A DNA stretch of 64,000 nt. It comes from Umezawaea sp042738955 (GTDB taxonomy: Bacteria > Actinomycetota > Actinomycetes > Mycobacteriales > Pseudonocardiaceae). A program made the translations under genes and the position numbers. The DNA is taken from NCBI RefSeq assembly GCF_042738955.1, contig NZ_JBHYHC010000043.1:8618-72617 (forward strand). Direction: 5' to 3'. The notes under the pieces are model-generated. The model was not told where the DNA came from. It was given only the letters and a program-made list of their open reading frames with translations, and made no database searches. Positions 23,415 to 31,781 of the stretch are shown here, one piece after another; position 1 is the stretch's first letter, and every line of letters begins with the position of its first letter.

Positions 23415-24116
23415 ATGCCATTGCCGACAGCAACACAGGATCTCGCGTGGCCGTCGAACAGCCTGCTGGGCCGCTTGCGCGACGCACCGCGACAGGAACT
23501 CCTGAACATCGGGACCGTGGTCCGGTATCCGGCGGACAAGGAGGTCATCGAGCAGGATGCGAGCGACACTCATGTGCTCCTCCTGCTGGACGGCGTCGTG
23601 AAGGTCCAGGCCTCGGACGAGACCGGGAACACCGCCCTGCTGGCCATCCGGGTCGCGGGCGACCTGGTGGGCGAGATGTCCGCCCTCGACCAGAAGCCGC
23701 GGTCCGCCACGGTGGTGACCTGCGGCGACGTCGTGGCCAAGATGATCAGCAGCGCGGAACTCACGGCCTTTCTGCACCGGCGCAACGACGCGTTCGTCGA
23801 ATTGTTCGCCATGACGAACGACCGACTGCGCTGGGCGAATCAACGACGTCGCGATTTCCTCTCGCACCCCGCGGCCGAGAGAGTCGCGCGAGTGGTCTAC
23901 GAGCTGGTGCAGACCTATGGCCGCGAAGAGACCGAGGGATGGGTGTTGGGAATTCCGCTAACCAAAGTCGAACTGGCGTCGATCGCGGGCATGAAGCCGC
24001 GAACCGCCGAGAAGGCGTTCAGCGATCTGCGCAAGGCGGGCGTCGTCGTCAGCCACCTGAGGCGCAACGTGGTCGTCCCCGACCTGCAGCGATTGCGCGA
24101 ATTCGCGAGCTGCTGA
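23415..24116 (+). CDS. Crp/Fnr-family transcriptional regulator
   Basis: This 233-residue protein has a cyclic-nucleotide-binding-like barrel (about 15-125: NIGTVVRYPADKEVIEQ, LLLLDGVVKVQASD, GDLVGEMSALDQKPRSATVV, in which the phosphate-binding-cassette position GEMSALDQKPRSATV is well preserved), a dimer helix and a C-terminal winged helix (about 155-230: IPLTKVELASIAGMKPRTAEKAFSDLRKAGVV). The R-S-A-T segment is what cAMP- or cGMP-binding members use for the phosphate. The ATG is at 23415. A class III cyclase-like gene follows 88 nt later. Confidence 0.88.
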   Translation: MPLPTATQDLAWPSNSLLGRLRDAPRQELLNIGTVVRYPADKEVIEQDASDTHVLLLLDGVVKVQASDETGNTALLAIRVAGDLVGEMSALDQKPRSATVVTCGDVVAKMISSAELTAFLHRRNDAFVELFAMTNDRLRWANQRRRDFLSHPAAERVARVVYELVQTYGREETEGWVLGIPLTKVELASIAGMKPRTAEKAFSDLRKAGVVVSHLRRNVVVPDLQRLREFASC

Positions 24117-24204
24117 CGCCAGTCCGCAATTTTGCGGTTTTCCGTCCGATGTCGTACCGCACAGTGACTCTGCGCAGCAGGTCCCGATCCGGAGGTAGTC
24201 CGCC

Positions 24205-24954
24205 ATGAGCCAGGCCGACTTTCGGCGCAGCCTGCTCGTCTCCTGCGACCTGCGCAAGTACGGGGCGGCCGACGACCAGCTCCAGCGCATCCTCCAGGAG
24301 CTGCTCGTCCAGAGCCTCGACCGGGCGGGCGCGGCCGCGGGACTCGACCGCTCCTCGTGGCACCGGCAACCGCTGGGCGACGAGGAGTTCGCCGTGCTCC
24401 CGCCGGACAGCCCGGAGAGCACCGTGGTCGACACCTACGTGCGCGCCCTCGCCGCGGAGCTCCACTCGCTCAACCGCTACCGCGTCCCGGAGGCCAGGGT
24501 CCGGATGCGGATGGCCATCCACCACGGTGTGGTCGTCAACGGCGCCAACGGCTTCCCCGGCCGCGACACGGTCCTGCTCAACCGCCTCCTCAGCAGCCAC
24601 CCGGCCCACCAGGCGCTCGACGACTTCCCGAACGCGGACCTGGTCCTGATCCTCTCCGAACACCTCTACGACACCCTGGTCGCGGCGGGCCACACCACGT
24701 TCGAGCCGACCGACTTCCGCAAGGTCGACGTCACCGTCAAGACCTTCAGCGGCCACGGCTGGATGTGGGTGGCGGGGGCCGACGTGCACGCCGTGAACCT
24801 CACGGGCGCGACGCCCGTGGCGGCCGAGCCCGTGGCCGAGGCGGAACCGCCCGGCAGGCCCGGCACGATCAACCAGCACGCGGTGGCCACCCACGGGTCC
24901 ACCGTCTACCAGGCGGGCAGGGACCTCACGGTGCGCGAACGCGGCCGGAAGTGA
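24205..24954 (+). CDS. Class III nucleotide cyclase-like protein with YQAGRD tail
   Basis: This 249-residue protein has a cyclase homology domain (about 5-190). Metal-binding positions appear as Asp15 (VSCDLRKYG) and Asp59 (PLGDEEFAVLP); VRMRMAIHHGVVV and GRDTVLLNRLLSS match the cores usually seen as RIGIHTG and AARL. The cytosolic domain is followed by a Pro/Ala/Glu linker and a C-terminal GSTVYQAGRDLTV motif (YQAGRD at 235-240). The same short motif ends many actinobacterial conflict or signalling proteins. It may make or bind a cyclic nucleotide for the upstream Crp-type regulator; activity is unproven. Confidence 0.75.
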   Translation: MSQADFRRSLLVSCDLRKYGAADDQLQRILQELLVQSLDRAGAAAGLDRSSWHRQPLGDEEFAVLPPDSPESTVVDTYVRALAAELHSLNRYRVPEARVRMRMAIHHGVVVNGANGFPGRDTVLLNRLLSSHPAHQALDDFPNADLVLILSEHLYDTLVAAGHTTFEPTDFRKVDVTVKTFSGHGWMWVAGADVHAVNLTGATPVAAEPVAEAEPPGRPGTINQHAVATHGSTVYQAGRDLTVRERGRK

Positions 24955-24983
24955 TGGGCCCCACTCGAGCGGAGAGGAAGCGG

Positions 24984-25358
24984 ATGCCGGACGAAGGACT
25001 GCGGCTGTTGGCGGGCACGGTCGCGGGCGCCCTCATCAAGGCGATGGACACCCACCTGTGGGCGGGGGTCCGCGCCGAGGTCGCGGGAGTGCTCGGTTCC
25101 GGCGTGCCGCGCCGGGTCGAGTTCGTGACGAGCAGGCTCCAGGCGTCGCGGGACGAGCTGGCGCTGGTGCCGCTGGAACGGCGGACGCAGGCGAGGGCGG
25201 AGTTCACCACGGAGTGGCGCGGCTCGATCCACGCCGTGCTGTGGGAGCACCCCGAGCTGGAGCCGGAGCTGAGGGCCGTGCTCGGCGCCATCAGCCCGGC
25301 CCTGCCGCGCACGCCGGTGGACGCGGCCGTGCTGCCCCCGGCGCCGCCCGCCTTCTAG
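24984..25358 (+). CDS. Small protein coupled to the cyclase-like gene
   Basis: This 124-residue protein begins with a helical stretch LRLLAGTVAGALIKAMDTHLWAGVRAEVAGVLG and continues with a charged helical part (RVEFVTSRLQASRDELALVPLERRTQARAEF) and a Pro-rich end. No family was recognised. The ATG at 24984 has GGAG at 24971-24974 upstream; an alternative ATG at 24954 overlaps the cyclase-like stop (TGATG) and would add ten residues. Either way it is translationally tied to the cyclase-like gene and may be its partner. Its TAG interlocks with the iolD stop on CTAG. Confidence 0.65.
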   Translation: MPDEGLRLLAGTVAGALIKAMDTHLWAGVRAEVAGVLGSGVPRRVEFVTSRLQASRDELALVPLERRTQARAEFTTEWRGSIHAVLWEHPELEPELRAVLGAISPALPRTPVDAAVLPPAPPAF

Positions 25359-27208
25359 CCCAGGTACCGGACCTGGCGCGCCTTGTCCTCCACCATCCGC
25401 TCGTGGGCGGCGTCGATCTCCGGGCGGTGCGAGGTGGCGGGCACGCCGACCTCCCACCACGCCCCGGCCTCGGTCCACGCGTCCGGGTGCGTGCGGATCA
25501 CGACGACCGCGGGCCGCCGTTCCCCGACTGCCGCCTCCCGCGCCTTGCGGTAGGCGTCGGCCAGGTCGTCGAGGCCGTCGACGGCGAACACCGCGCAGCC
25601 CAGTGCGGCGGCGTGGGCCGCGAAGTCCGTGCGCGGCGGCGCGGCGTGCGCGGTCCGCACGTCCGCGTACAGGTTGTTGAACCCCGCCCCGCCCTGCCCG
25701 GTCTGCAACCGGTGGATCACCGCGTACCCGTCGTTGTCGCACACCACGGCCACGAACCCGTGCCCGGCGAACGCGGCGGAGTACAGCTCGGAGTTCAGCA
25801 TCAGGTACGACCCGTCGCCCACCAGCGTCGTCACGATGCCGGACGGTCGGGCGATGGCCGCGCCCCACGCGCCCGCCAGCTCGTAGCCCATGCAGGAGAA
25901 CCCGTACTCGACGTCCATCGTCGACTCGCCGATGGCCCGCCAGCCGCCGATCAGCTCGCCGGGCAGGCCGCCGGACGCGGTCATCACGTAGTCCTCGGGC
26001 GTGCTGAGGTCGTTGACCACGCCCACGACCTGCGCGTACGTCGGCAGTTCCGAGTCGGGCGTGCGCAGCCCGTCGATGTGCTCGTCCCACCGGCACCGCT
26101 CCACGGCGGCCTGGTCGGCCCAGTGCGAGTCGCCCTGCCACTGCCCGAGCAGGTCGGTCAGCTCGCGCAGCCCCTCGTCGGCGTCGGCCACCAGCGCCTG
26201 GGCGCCGTGCTTCACCGCGTCGAACCGGGCCGCGTTGAGGGTCAGCAACCGGACTTCGGGGGAGAACACCGTCCACGACGCCGTGGTGAAGTCCTGCAAC
26301 CGGGTCCCCACGGCGATCACCACGTCGGCCTCGGCCGCCAGGACGTTCGCCGACGTGGAGCCGGTGACGCCGAGCGGTCCGGCGTTGAGCGGGTGGTCGT
26401 GCGGGACGAGCGTCCGGCCCGCGGTCGTCTCCACGACCGGGATCCGGTGCTGCTCGGCGAACCGCAGCGCCCGGCCTGCGGCCCCGGAGTACCGGACCCC
26501 GCCGCCGAGCACCAGCAGCGGCTTGCGCGCGGAGGTGATCAGCTCGGCCGCGCCGGTCAACGCCCGGAGGTCGGGTCGCTGCCGCAGCAGCCGGTGCACC
26601 ACGGGGTGGAACAGCGAGTCCGGGAAGTCGTACGACTCGGCCTGCACGTCCTGCGGCAGCGCCAGCGTCACCGGCCCGCACTCGGCCGGGTCGGTCAGCA
26701 CCCGCGCGACCTGCGGCAACGTCGACAGCAGCTGCTCGGGCCTGGTGATCCGGTCGAAGTACCGGCTCACGGCCCGGAAGGCGTCGTTCACCGTGGCCGT
26801 CGGGTCGTGGAAGTGCTCGACCTGCTGGAGCACCGGGTCCGGCGCGCGGCCGACGAACGTGTCGCCGGGCAACAGCAGCAGCGGCAGCCGGTTCGCGTGC
26901 GCGACCCCCGCCGCCGTCACCATGTTCAACGCGCCCGGCCCGATCGACGACGTGGCCACGCCGACCTGCCGCCGGTGCGTCGCCTTGCCGATGCCGACGG
27001 CGGCCAGCGCCATTCCCTGCTCGTTGTGCCCGCGCCACACCGGGAGCTGGTCGCGCACCTCCTCCAGCGCGGTGCCGATCCCGAGCACGTTGCCGTGCCC
27101 GAAGATCGCGAACACGCCGGGGAACAGCGGGGCCTCGGACCCGTCGAACAGCTCGGTCCGCTGCGCCAGCAGCCACCGGACGAGCGCCTGCGCCGTGGTC
27201 AGCTTCAT
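25355..27208 (-). CDS. iolD: 3D-(3,5/4)-trihydroxycyclohexane-1,2-dione hydrolase IolD
   Basis: This 617-residue thiamine-diphosphate enzyme opens the ring of the inositol catabolic dione. It has the Glu-containing N-terminal domain (PVWRGHNEQGMALAAVGIGKAT, Glu contacting ThDP), the central domain (KPLLVLGGGVRYSGA) and the C-terminal ThDP motif GDGSYLMLNSELYSA ... DNDGYAVI. The start overlaps the iolB stop (ATGA). It is the last gene of the leftward inositol operon; its stop interlocks with the convergent small gene of the cyclase module. Confidence 0.95.
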   Translation of the reverse strand: MKLTTAQALVRWLLAQRTELFDGSEAPLFPGVFAIFGHGNVLGIGTALEEVRDQLPVWRGHNEQGMALAAVGIGKATHRRQVGVATSSIGPGALNMVTAAGVAHANRLPLLLLPGDTFVGRAPDPVLQQVEHFHDPTATVNDAFRAVSRYFDRITRPEQLLSTLPQVARVLTDPAECGPVTLALPQDVQAESYDFPDSLFHPVVHRLLRQRPDLRALTGAAELITSARKPLLVLGGGVRYSGAAGRALRFAEQHRIPVVETTAGRTLVPHDHPLNAGPLGVTGSTSANVLAAEADVVIAVGTRLQDFTTASWTVFSPEVRLLTLNAARFDAVKHGAQALVADADEGLRELTDLLGQWQGDSHWADQAAVERCRWDEHIDGLRTPDSELPTYAQVVGVVNDLSTPEDYVMTASGGLPGELIGGWRAIGESTMDVEYGFSCMGYELAGAWGAAIARPSGIVTTLVGDGSYLMLNSELYSAAFAGHGFVAVVCDNDGYAVIHRLQTGQGGAGFNNLYADVRTAHAAPPRTDFAAHAAALGCAVFAVDGLDDLADAYRKAREAAVGERRPAVVVIRTHPDAWTEAGAWWEVGVPATSHRPEIDAAHERMVEDKARQVRYLG

Positions 27209-28092
27209 GCCGTTCGCCCCTTCGCGTTCGTCACCGGGCAGCGCGGGTCGAGCTCCTGGTCGGCCCAGCTGTCCCGGATCCACGTGTGGGCGGGGTCGTC
27301 GCAGAACGCGAGCGACCGCTCCGCCCCTGGTCCGGCCAGGACGTTCAGGTAGTACATGGGGTAGCCGGGCGCGGCGACGCACGGGCCGTGGTAGCCCCGC
27401 GGGATCAGGAAGACGTCCCCGTCGCGCACGGCCACGTCCTCGTCCACCTCGCCGTCGCCGGTGTAGGTCTTGTGCAGCCCGAACCCCTCACGCGACGGCG
27501 TCACCCCGTCGCGTCCGGCGATCCGGAAGTAGTAGACCTCCTCGTTCACGACCTCGCACGGCTCGGTGTCGTCGTGCTTGTGCGGCGGGTAGGACGACCA
27601 GTTGCCGTCCGGTGTGATCAGCTCGCACGCCACCAGCTTGTCCGCGTGGTCCCAGACGCCGGGCACGCCGAAGTTCGTCACCTGCCGGGTCGCGTTGCCC
27701 GCGCCCCGCACCTCGACCGGCACGTCTTCGGCGGGCCCGTACCTGGGCTCCAGCCGTCGTTCGCAGCGGGCCATCGGCAGCGCCACCTCGGCGCCGTCGG
27801 CGGACGACAGCGTGACGCGGGCGTCCCTCGGCACGTAGGCGAAGTCCGTGACGCGGGTGAACACCGACTCGCGGCCGGTCAGCTCGAACCGCTCGCCGTC
27901 GACCTCGACGACGCAGCCGCCCGCGAGGGGCAGCACGAACGCCTCGAACTCGTCGGTGTCGACCACCCGGCTCTCGCCGGGGGCCAGCCGGAGCACCCGC
28001 AGGCCGGTGTAGGTCCAGCCCGCCTCGGCGGGGCCGAGCCGGATCGCGTCGTCGCCGTAGGACAGGGTTCCCAACGGGCGGTGCCAACTCAT
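27205..28092 (-). CDS. iolB: 5-deoxy-glucuronate isomerase IolB
   Basis: This 295-residue bicupin protein has NWSSYPPHKHDD, with the His residues that bind metal, EVVNEEVYYFRI and VFLIPRGYHGPCVAAPGYPMYYLNVLAGP. It converts 5-deoxy-glucuronate to 2-deoxy-5-ke-to-gluconate in inositol degradation. It overlaps iolD downstream and the Cgl0159-type aldolase upstream by four bases each, which makes a tight translational chain. Confidence 0.95.
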   Translation of the reverse strand: MSWHRPLGTLSYGDDAIRLGPAEAGWTYTGLRVLRLAPGESRVVDTDEFEAFVLPLAGGCVVEVDGERFELTGRESVFTRVTDFAYVPRDARVTLSSADGAEVALPMARCERRLEPRYGPAEDVPVEVRGAGNATRQVTNFGVPGVWDHADKLVACELITPDGNWSSYPPHKHDDTEPCEVVNEEVYYFRIAGRDGVTPSREGFGLHKTYTGDGEVDEDVAVRDGDVFLIPRGYHGPCVAAPGYPMYYLNVLAGPGAERSLAFCDDPAHTWIRDSWADQELDPRCPVTNAKGRTA

Positions 28093-28997
28093 GCCGTGAC
28101 CTCCTGGTGAGCGGCGCGCAGCACGGCCGCGGCGGAGGCCACCGCGCCCGCCACGTCGCCGTCCGGCGGGTAGAGCAGGGCGCGACCGACGACCAGCCCG
28201 CGCACGGTCGGGTGCCGCAGCGACCGCCCCCACGAGGCCAGGTCGGCGGCGGGATCGGGGCCGGGGACGCCGCCCAGCACCAGCGTGGGCAGCGTCGTGC
28301 TGCCCAGCGCGGTGTCCGGGTCGGCGGGGGCGGGCAGCTTGAGCCAGGTGAACGCCGACGTGACGCCGAGGCCCGCGGCGACCGCGGCCGCCCGTGCCAG
28401 CGACGCGGAATCGGTGCGCAGCACCAGTTTCCCGCTGTCGTCGCGGTCGTAGGGCAGCGGTTCGACCATCGCCATCAGCCCGTGCTGAGCCAGCGCGGAC
28501 ACGGCCTGCGCGCACGCCTCCAACGTCGGGGCGGTCCCCGCGTCGGAGTTCACCAGGCGCAGCAGCATCTTCCCGCCGTCGAGCCCGTTCGTGGCGATCG
28601 AGGGCGGGTCGTACGCGGTGAACCGGTCGTCGATCTCCCAGTCCGCGCCCGCCAAGCCACCCCGGTTCATCGAGCCGATCACGACCTTCTCGTGCAGGCC
28701 GTCGAGCAGGAGCAGGTCCTCGATCACGTCCGGGGTGCCGAGCACGCCGTCGACGTCCGGGTTCGCCAGCGCGATCAGCAGCCGGTCCAGCAGCGACCGC
28801 CGGTCCGCCATCGCCATCGGGTCGCCGCCGACGCCCAGCGCGCCGCGCGCCGGGTGGTCGGCCGCGACCAGGAACAGCGTCCCGCGCTCCGACAGCAGGC
28901 CCTTGGGGCCGCGGCGGGCCTGGTACGCCCGGCGGATCGAGCCGGGGTCGGTCGCCCTGGTGGTCAGCAGCTCGGCCCACTGCTGGTCGGTGATCAC
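28089..28997 (-). CDS. Cgl0159-family aldolase-like (beta/alpha)8 protein
   Basis: This 302-residue TIM-barrel protein starts MITDQQWAELLTTRATDP (GTG start) and contains GTLFLVAADHPARGALGVG, LDGVLGTPD-like segments, SMNRGGLAGADWEIDDRFTAYD, KMLLRLV and TSAFTWLKLPAP. The family is found inside actinobacterial inositol clusters (Corynebacterium Cgl0159) and is the best candidate for the aldolase step that cleaves 2-deoxy-5-keto-gluconate-6-phosphate (the IolJ role). It overlaps iolC and iolB by four bases each. The role is inferred from context. Confidence 0.8.
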   Translation of the reverse strand: MITDQQWAELLTTRATDPGSIRRAYQARRGPKGLLSERGTLFLVAADHPARGALGVGGDPMAMADRRSLLDRLLIALANPDVDGVLGTPDVIEDLLLLDGLHEKVVIGSMNRGGLAGADWEIDDRFTAYDPPSIATNGLDGGKMLLRLVNSDAGTAPTLEACAQAVSALAQHGLMAMVEPLPYDRDDSGKLVLRTDSASLARAAAVAAGLGVTSAFTWLKLPAPADPDTALGSTTLPTLVLGGVPGPDPAADLASWGRSLRHPTVRGLVVGRALLYPPDGDVAGAVASAAAVLRAAHQEVTA

Positions 28998-29923
28998 AGG
29001 AGCTCCTCGATCTCGTGCGGTTCCGGCATGGCGTCCGCGCAGGCCAGACGGCCCGCGACCAGCGCGCCCGCGACGTTGGCGTAGCGGGCGATCCGCACCG
29101 GATCCCAGCCGGAGAGCAGGCCGTGCGCCAGCGCCCCGCCGAACGCGTCGCCCGCGCCCAGGCCGCACACCACGTCGACCGGGTGCGGCGGCACGGTCCA
29201 CGAGCCCTCGGCCGTCGCGACCAGCACGCCCTCGGCGCCCTTCTTGACCAGCGCGAGTTCCACGCCGCGGTCGAGCAGCCGACGCGCGGCCTCGTCCGGG
29301 TCGGCGGTGCCGACGGCGACCTCGACCTCGGTCCGGTTGCCCACCGCCACGGTCACGTGGTCCAGCATCCAGCCGATCTCCCGCCGCGCACTGTCCACAT
29401 CGGACCAGAACATCGGCCGGAAATCGAGGTCCAGCACGGTGTGCGCCCGGCGGCCGCGGTGCTCCAGCATCTTGCGCTGGGTTCCCCGCGCGGGCTCCGC
29501 CGACACCCCCGTGCCGGTGACCCACAGCAGCGGCACGTCCGCGACGACGTCCCACGGCACGTCCGGCTCCCCGAGCGTGAGGTCCGGCGCGATCGGCGAG
29601 CGGTAGAACAGCAGCGGCGGGTCCTCCGGCGGGTTCAGCTCGCAGAACACCACCGGCGTCTGGAGGTCGGGCGACGTGCCGACGAACTCCGGCGAGACGC
29701 CGAACCCGGCCAGCGCCTCGCGCACGTAGTCGCCGAACCCGTCCGGACCGACCTTCGTCAACACCGCCGAGCGCCGCCCGAGCCGGGCGGCGGCCACCGC
29801 GACGTTGGTCGCGGTGCCGCCGAGCGACTTGGCGAACGTGCGCACGGCCGACAGCGGGACTCCGCTCTGCTCGGGGTAGAGGTCGACACCGACACGACCG
29901 ACCGTGAGCACGTCCACCGCCAT
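28994..29923 (-). CDS. iolC: 5-dehydro-2-deoxygluconokinase IolC
   Basis: This 309-residue PfkB/ribokinase-family kinase has the family start (VLTVGRVGVDLYPEQSG, KSLGGTATNVAVAAARLG) and the second signature with the catalytic Asp in VVCGLGAGDAFGGALAHGLL. It phosphorylates 2-deoxy-5-keto-gluconate at the 6-position. Its ATG overlaps the transporter ATPase stop. Place in the operon and length agree with IolC. Confidence 0.93.
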   Translation of the reverse strand: MAVDVLTVGRVGVDLYPEQSGVPLSAVRTFAKSLGGTATNVAVAAARLGRRSAVLTKVGPDGFGDYVREALAGFGVSPEFVGTSPDLQTPVVFCELNPPEDPPLLFYRSPIAPDLTLGEPDVPWDVVADVPLLWVTGTGVSAEPARGTQRKMLEHRGRRAHTVLDLDFRPMFWSDVDSARREIGWMLDHVTVAVGNRTEVEVAVGTADPDEAARRLLDRGVELALVKKGAEGVLVATAEGSWTVPPHPVDVVCGLGAGDAFGGALAHGLLSGWDPVRIARYANVAGALVAGRLACADAMPEPHEIEELL

Positions 29924-30714
29924 CAGCTCACGTCCTCCTTCTCCGCCGCACGCAGCTCGTGCGACAGCGCGTCGAGTTCGGCGCCACCGGCCATCTGCCG
30001 GGTCAGTTCCTCGATGGTGATGTCGGCCTTGTCGTACGACCCGAGCGAACGACCCCGCTTGAGCAGCAGGAACCGGTCGCCGACCGGGAACGCGTGGTGC
30101 GGGTTGTGGGTGATCAGCACGACGCCGAGGCCGCGGTCGCGGGCCCGTGCCACGTACTTCAGCACCACCCCGGCCTGCTTCACGCCGAGCGCGGCGGTCG
30201 GCTCGTCCAGGATCAGCACCTTCGCGCCGAAGTGCACGGCCCGCGCGATGGCGACGCACTGCCGTTCACCGCCGGACAGCGTGCCGACCGGCTGCTCCAC
30301 GTCCCGCAGGTCGATGCCCATCTCGGACAGCGCCTTCTTCGTGACCTCGCGGCCCTGCTTGCGGTCCAGCACCTTGAACGGCCCGAACCCCTTCGTGGGC
30401 TCGGACCCCAGGAAGAAGTTGCGCCACACGCTCATCAACGGCACGACGGCGAGGTCCTGGTAGACCGTGGCGATCCCGTGGTCGAGCGCTTCGCGCGGCG
30501 AGGTGAAGCTGATCTCCTCGCCCTCGACCTTGAGGCTGCCCCGGTCGTGCTGGTGCACGCCCGCGAGGATCTTGATGAGCGTGGACTTGCCCGCGCCGTT
30601 GTCGCCGAGCACGCAGGTGACCTCGCCCGCGTTGACGACGGTCGACACGTCCCGCAGCGCGATGACGCTGCCGTAGGTCTTGCCGATCTCGGTGGTCTCG
30701 ATCAGCGAGGTCAT
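29923..30714 (-). CDS. Sugar (inositol) ABC transporter ATP-binding protein
   Basis: This 263-residue single-domain ATPase has Walker A LGDNGAGKST, Q-loop ATVYQD, signature TLSGGERQCVAIARAV, Walker B VLILDEPTAALG and the switch His in LITHNP. The D in GDNGAGKS and TAALG are typical of CUT2 (ribose/inositol-type) ATPases, but it is half length compared with RbsA. It powers import through the adjacent permease and lipoprotein. The ATG overlaps the permease stop. Confidence 0.9.
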   Translation of the reverse strand: MTSLIETTEIGKTYGSVIALRDVSTVVNAGEVTCVLGDNGAGKSTLIKILAGVHQHDRGSLKVEGEEISFTSPREALDHGIATVYQDLAVVPLMSVWRNFFLGSEPTKGFGPFKVLDRKQGREVTKKALSEMGIDLRDVEQPVGTLSGGERQCVAIARAVHFGAKVLILDEPTAALGVKQAGVVLKYVARARDRGLGVVLITHNPHHAFPVGDRFLLLKRGRSLGSYDKADITIEELTRQMAGGAELDALSHELRAAEKEDVS

Positions 30715-31760
30715 CGCCGCACCCTCTCCGCTCGCCGCCGCAGGGCGTTGTTGACCAGCACCGCCGACAGCAGCATCACGCCGAGGAACAGCTGGAACCA
30801 GTCGCTGTTCCAGTTGGCGTAGACGATGCCCTGGCGCGCCATGCCGAAGATCAGCGCGCCGATGGCCGCGCCCACCGCGGAGCCGAAGCCGCCGGTGAGC
30901 AGGCAGCCGCCGATGACGGCCGCGATGATGAACTGGAACTCCAGGCCGATGCCCTGGTTGGCCTGCACGCTGGTGAACCGCAGGATGTTGATCGACCCGA
31001 CCAGCCACGCCGCGAACGCCGTGGTCATGAACAGGAAGATCTTGGTCCGCATCACCGGCACGCCGACCGCGCGGGAGCTGAGCGCCGACCCGCCGACCGC
31101 GAAGATCCAGTTGCCGAAGCGGGTCCGCACCAGGATCGTCGAGGCGACGACCGTGAACAGGATCCACCAGACGATGGAGATGTAGAACGACGTGCCGCCG
31201 AAGCTGAACGTCGACGCGAACAGGAACCCGGCGGACGCGTAGCCGTCGGTGGTGCGCATCCCGGACACCTGCACGGTGCCGGTGACGAGCCGCGTGATGC
31301 CGAGGTTGAGGCCCTGCAACGCGAGGAACGAGCCGAGCGTCACGATGAAGCTGGGCAGCCCCGTCCGCATCACCAGCCACCCGTTGAGCGCCCCGACGCC
31401 CAGCGCGAACAGCAGCGACACGACCAGGGCCAGCCAGACGTTCCAGCCGAGCTGGGTGGAGAGGATGGCCGTGACCAGCGCGGTGGACGCGGTCATGACA
31501 CCGGCGGACAGGTCGAACTCCCCGCCGATCATGAGCAGCGACACGGCCACCGCCATGATCCCGAGCGTGGACGCGTCGTCGAGCCAGGTCGCGACACCGC
31601 CGGTGCTCAGGAACTGCTCGGTCACGATGGAGAAGAACAGGAACACGAGCACCGCGCCGAGCAGCGACCCGATCTCCGGTCGGACGACCAGCCGGTCGAG
31701 CAGGCCGGGCTTGCTGATCCGCTCGTCGGCGGCCGGTGGAGCTTGCGCTGCCACGGACAT
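30711..31760 (-). CDS. Sugar (inositol) ABC transporter permease, CUT2 type
   Basis: This 349-residue protein has about eight to ten membrane helices and RbsC-family features: FDLSAGVMTASTAL, NGWLVMRTGLPSFIVTLGSFLALQGLNL, FAVGGSALSSRAVGVPVMRTKIFLF (the EAA-like cytoplasmic loop) and the AAVIGGCLLTGGFGSAVGAAIGAL segment. It forms the channel for the substrate delivered by the lipoprotein 21 nt upstream. Caulobacter IatP is a comparable inositol permease. Confidence 0.92.
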   Translation of the reverse strand: MSVAAQAPPAADERISKPGLLDRLVVRPEIGSLLGAVLVFLFFSIVTEQFLSTGGVATWLDDASTLGIMAVAVSLLMIGGEFDLSAGVMTASTALVTAILSTQLGWNVWLALVVSLLFALGVGALNGWLVMRTGLPSFIVTLGSFLALQGLNLGITRLVTGTVQVSGMRTTDGYASAGFLFASTFSFGGTSFYISIVWWILFTVVASTILVRTRFGNWIFAVGGSALSSRAVGVPVMRTKIFLFMTTAFAAWLVGSINILRFTSVQANQGIGLEFQFIIAAVIGGCLLTGGFGSAVGAAIGALIFGMARQGIVYANWNSDWFQLFLGVMLLSAVLVNNALRRRAERVRR

Positions 31761-31781
31761 CTCCCTCCCTTCCAGCGTCGG

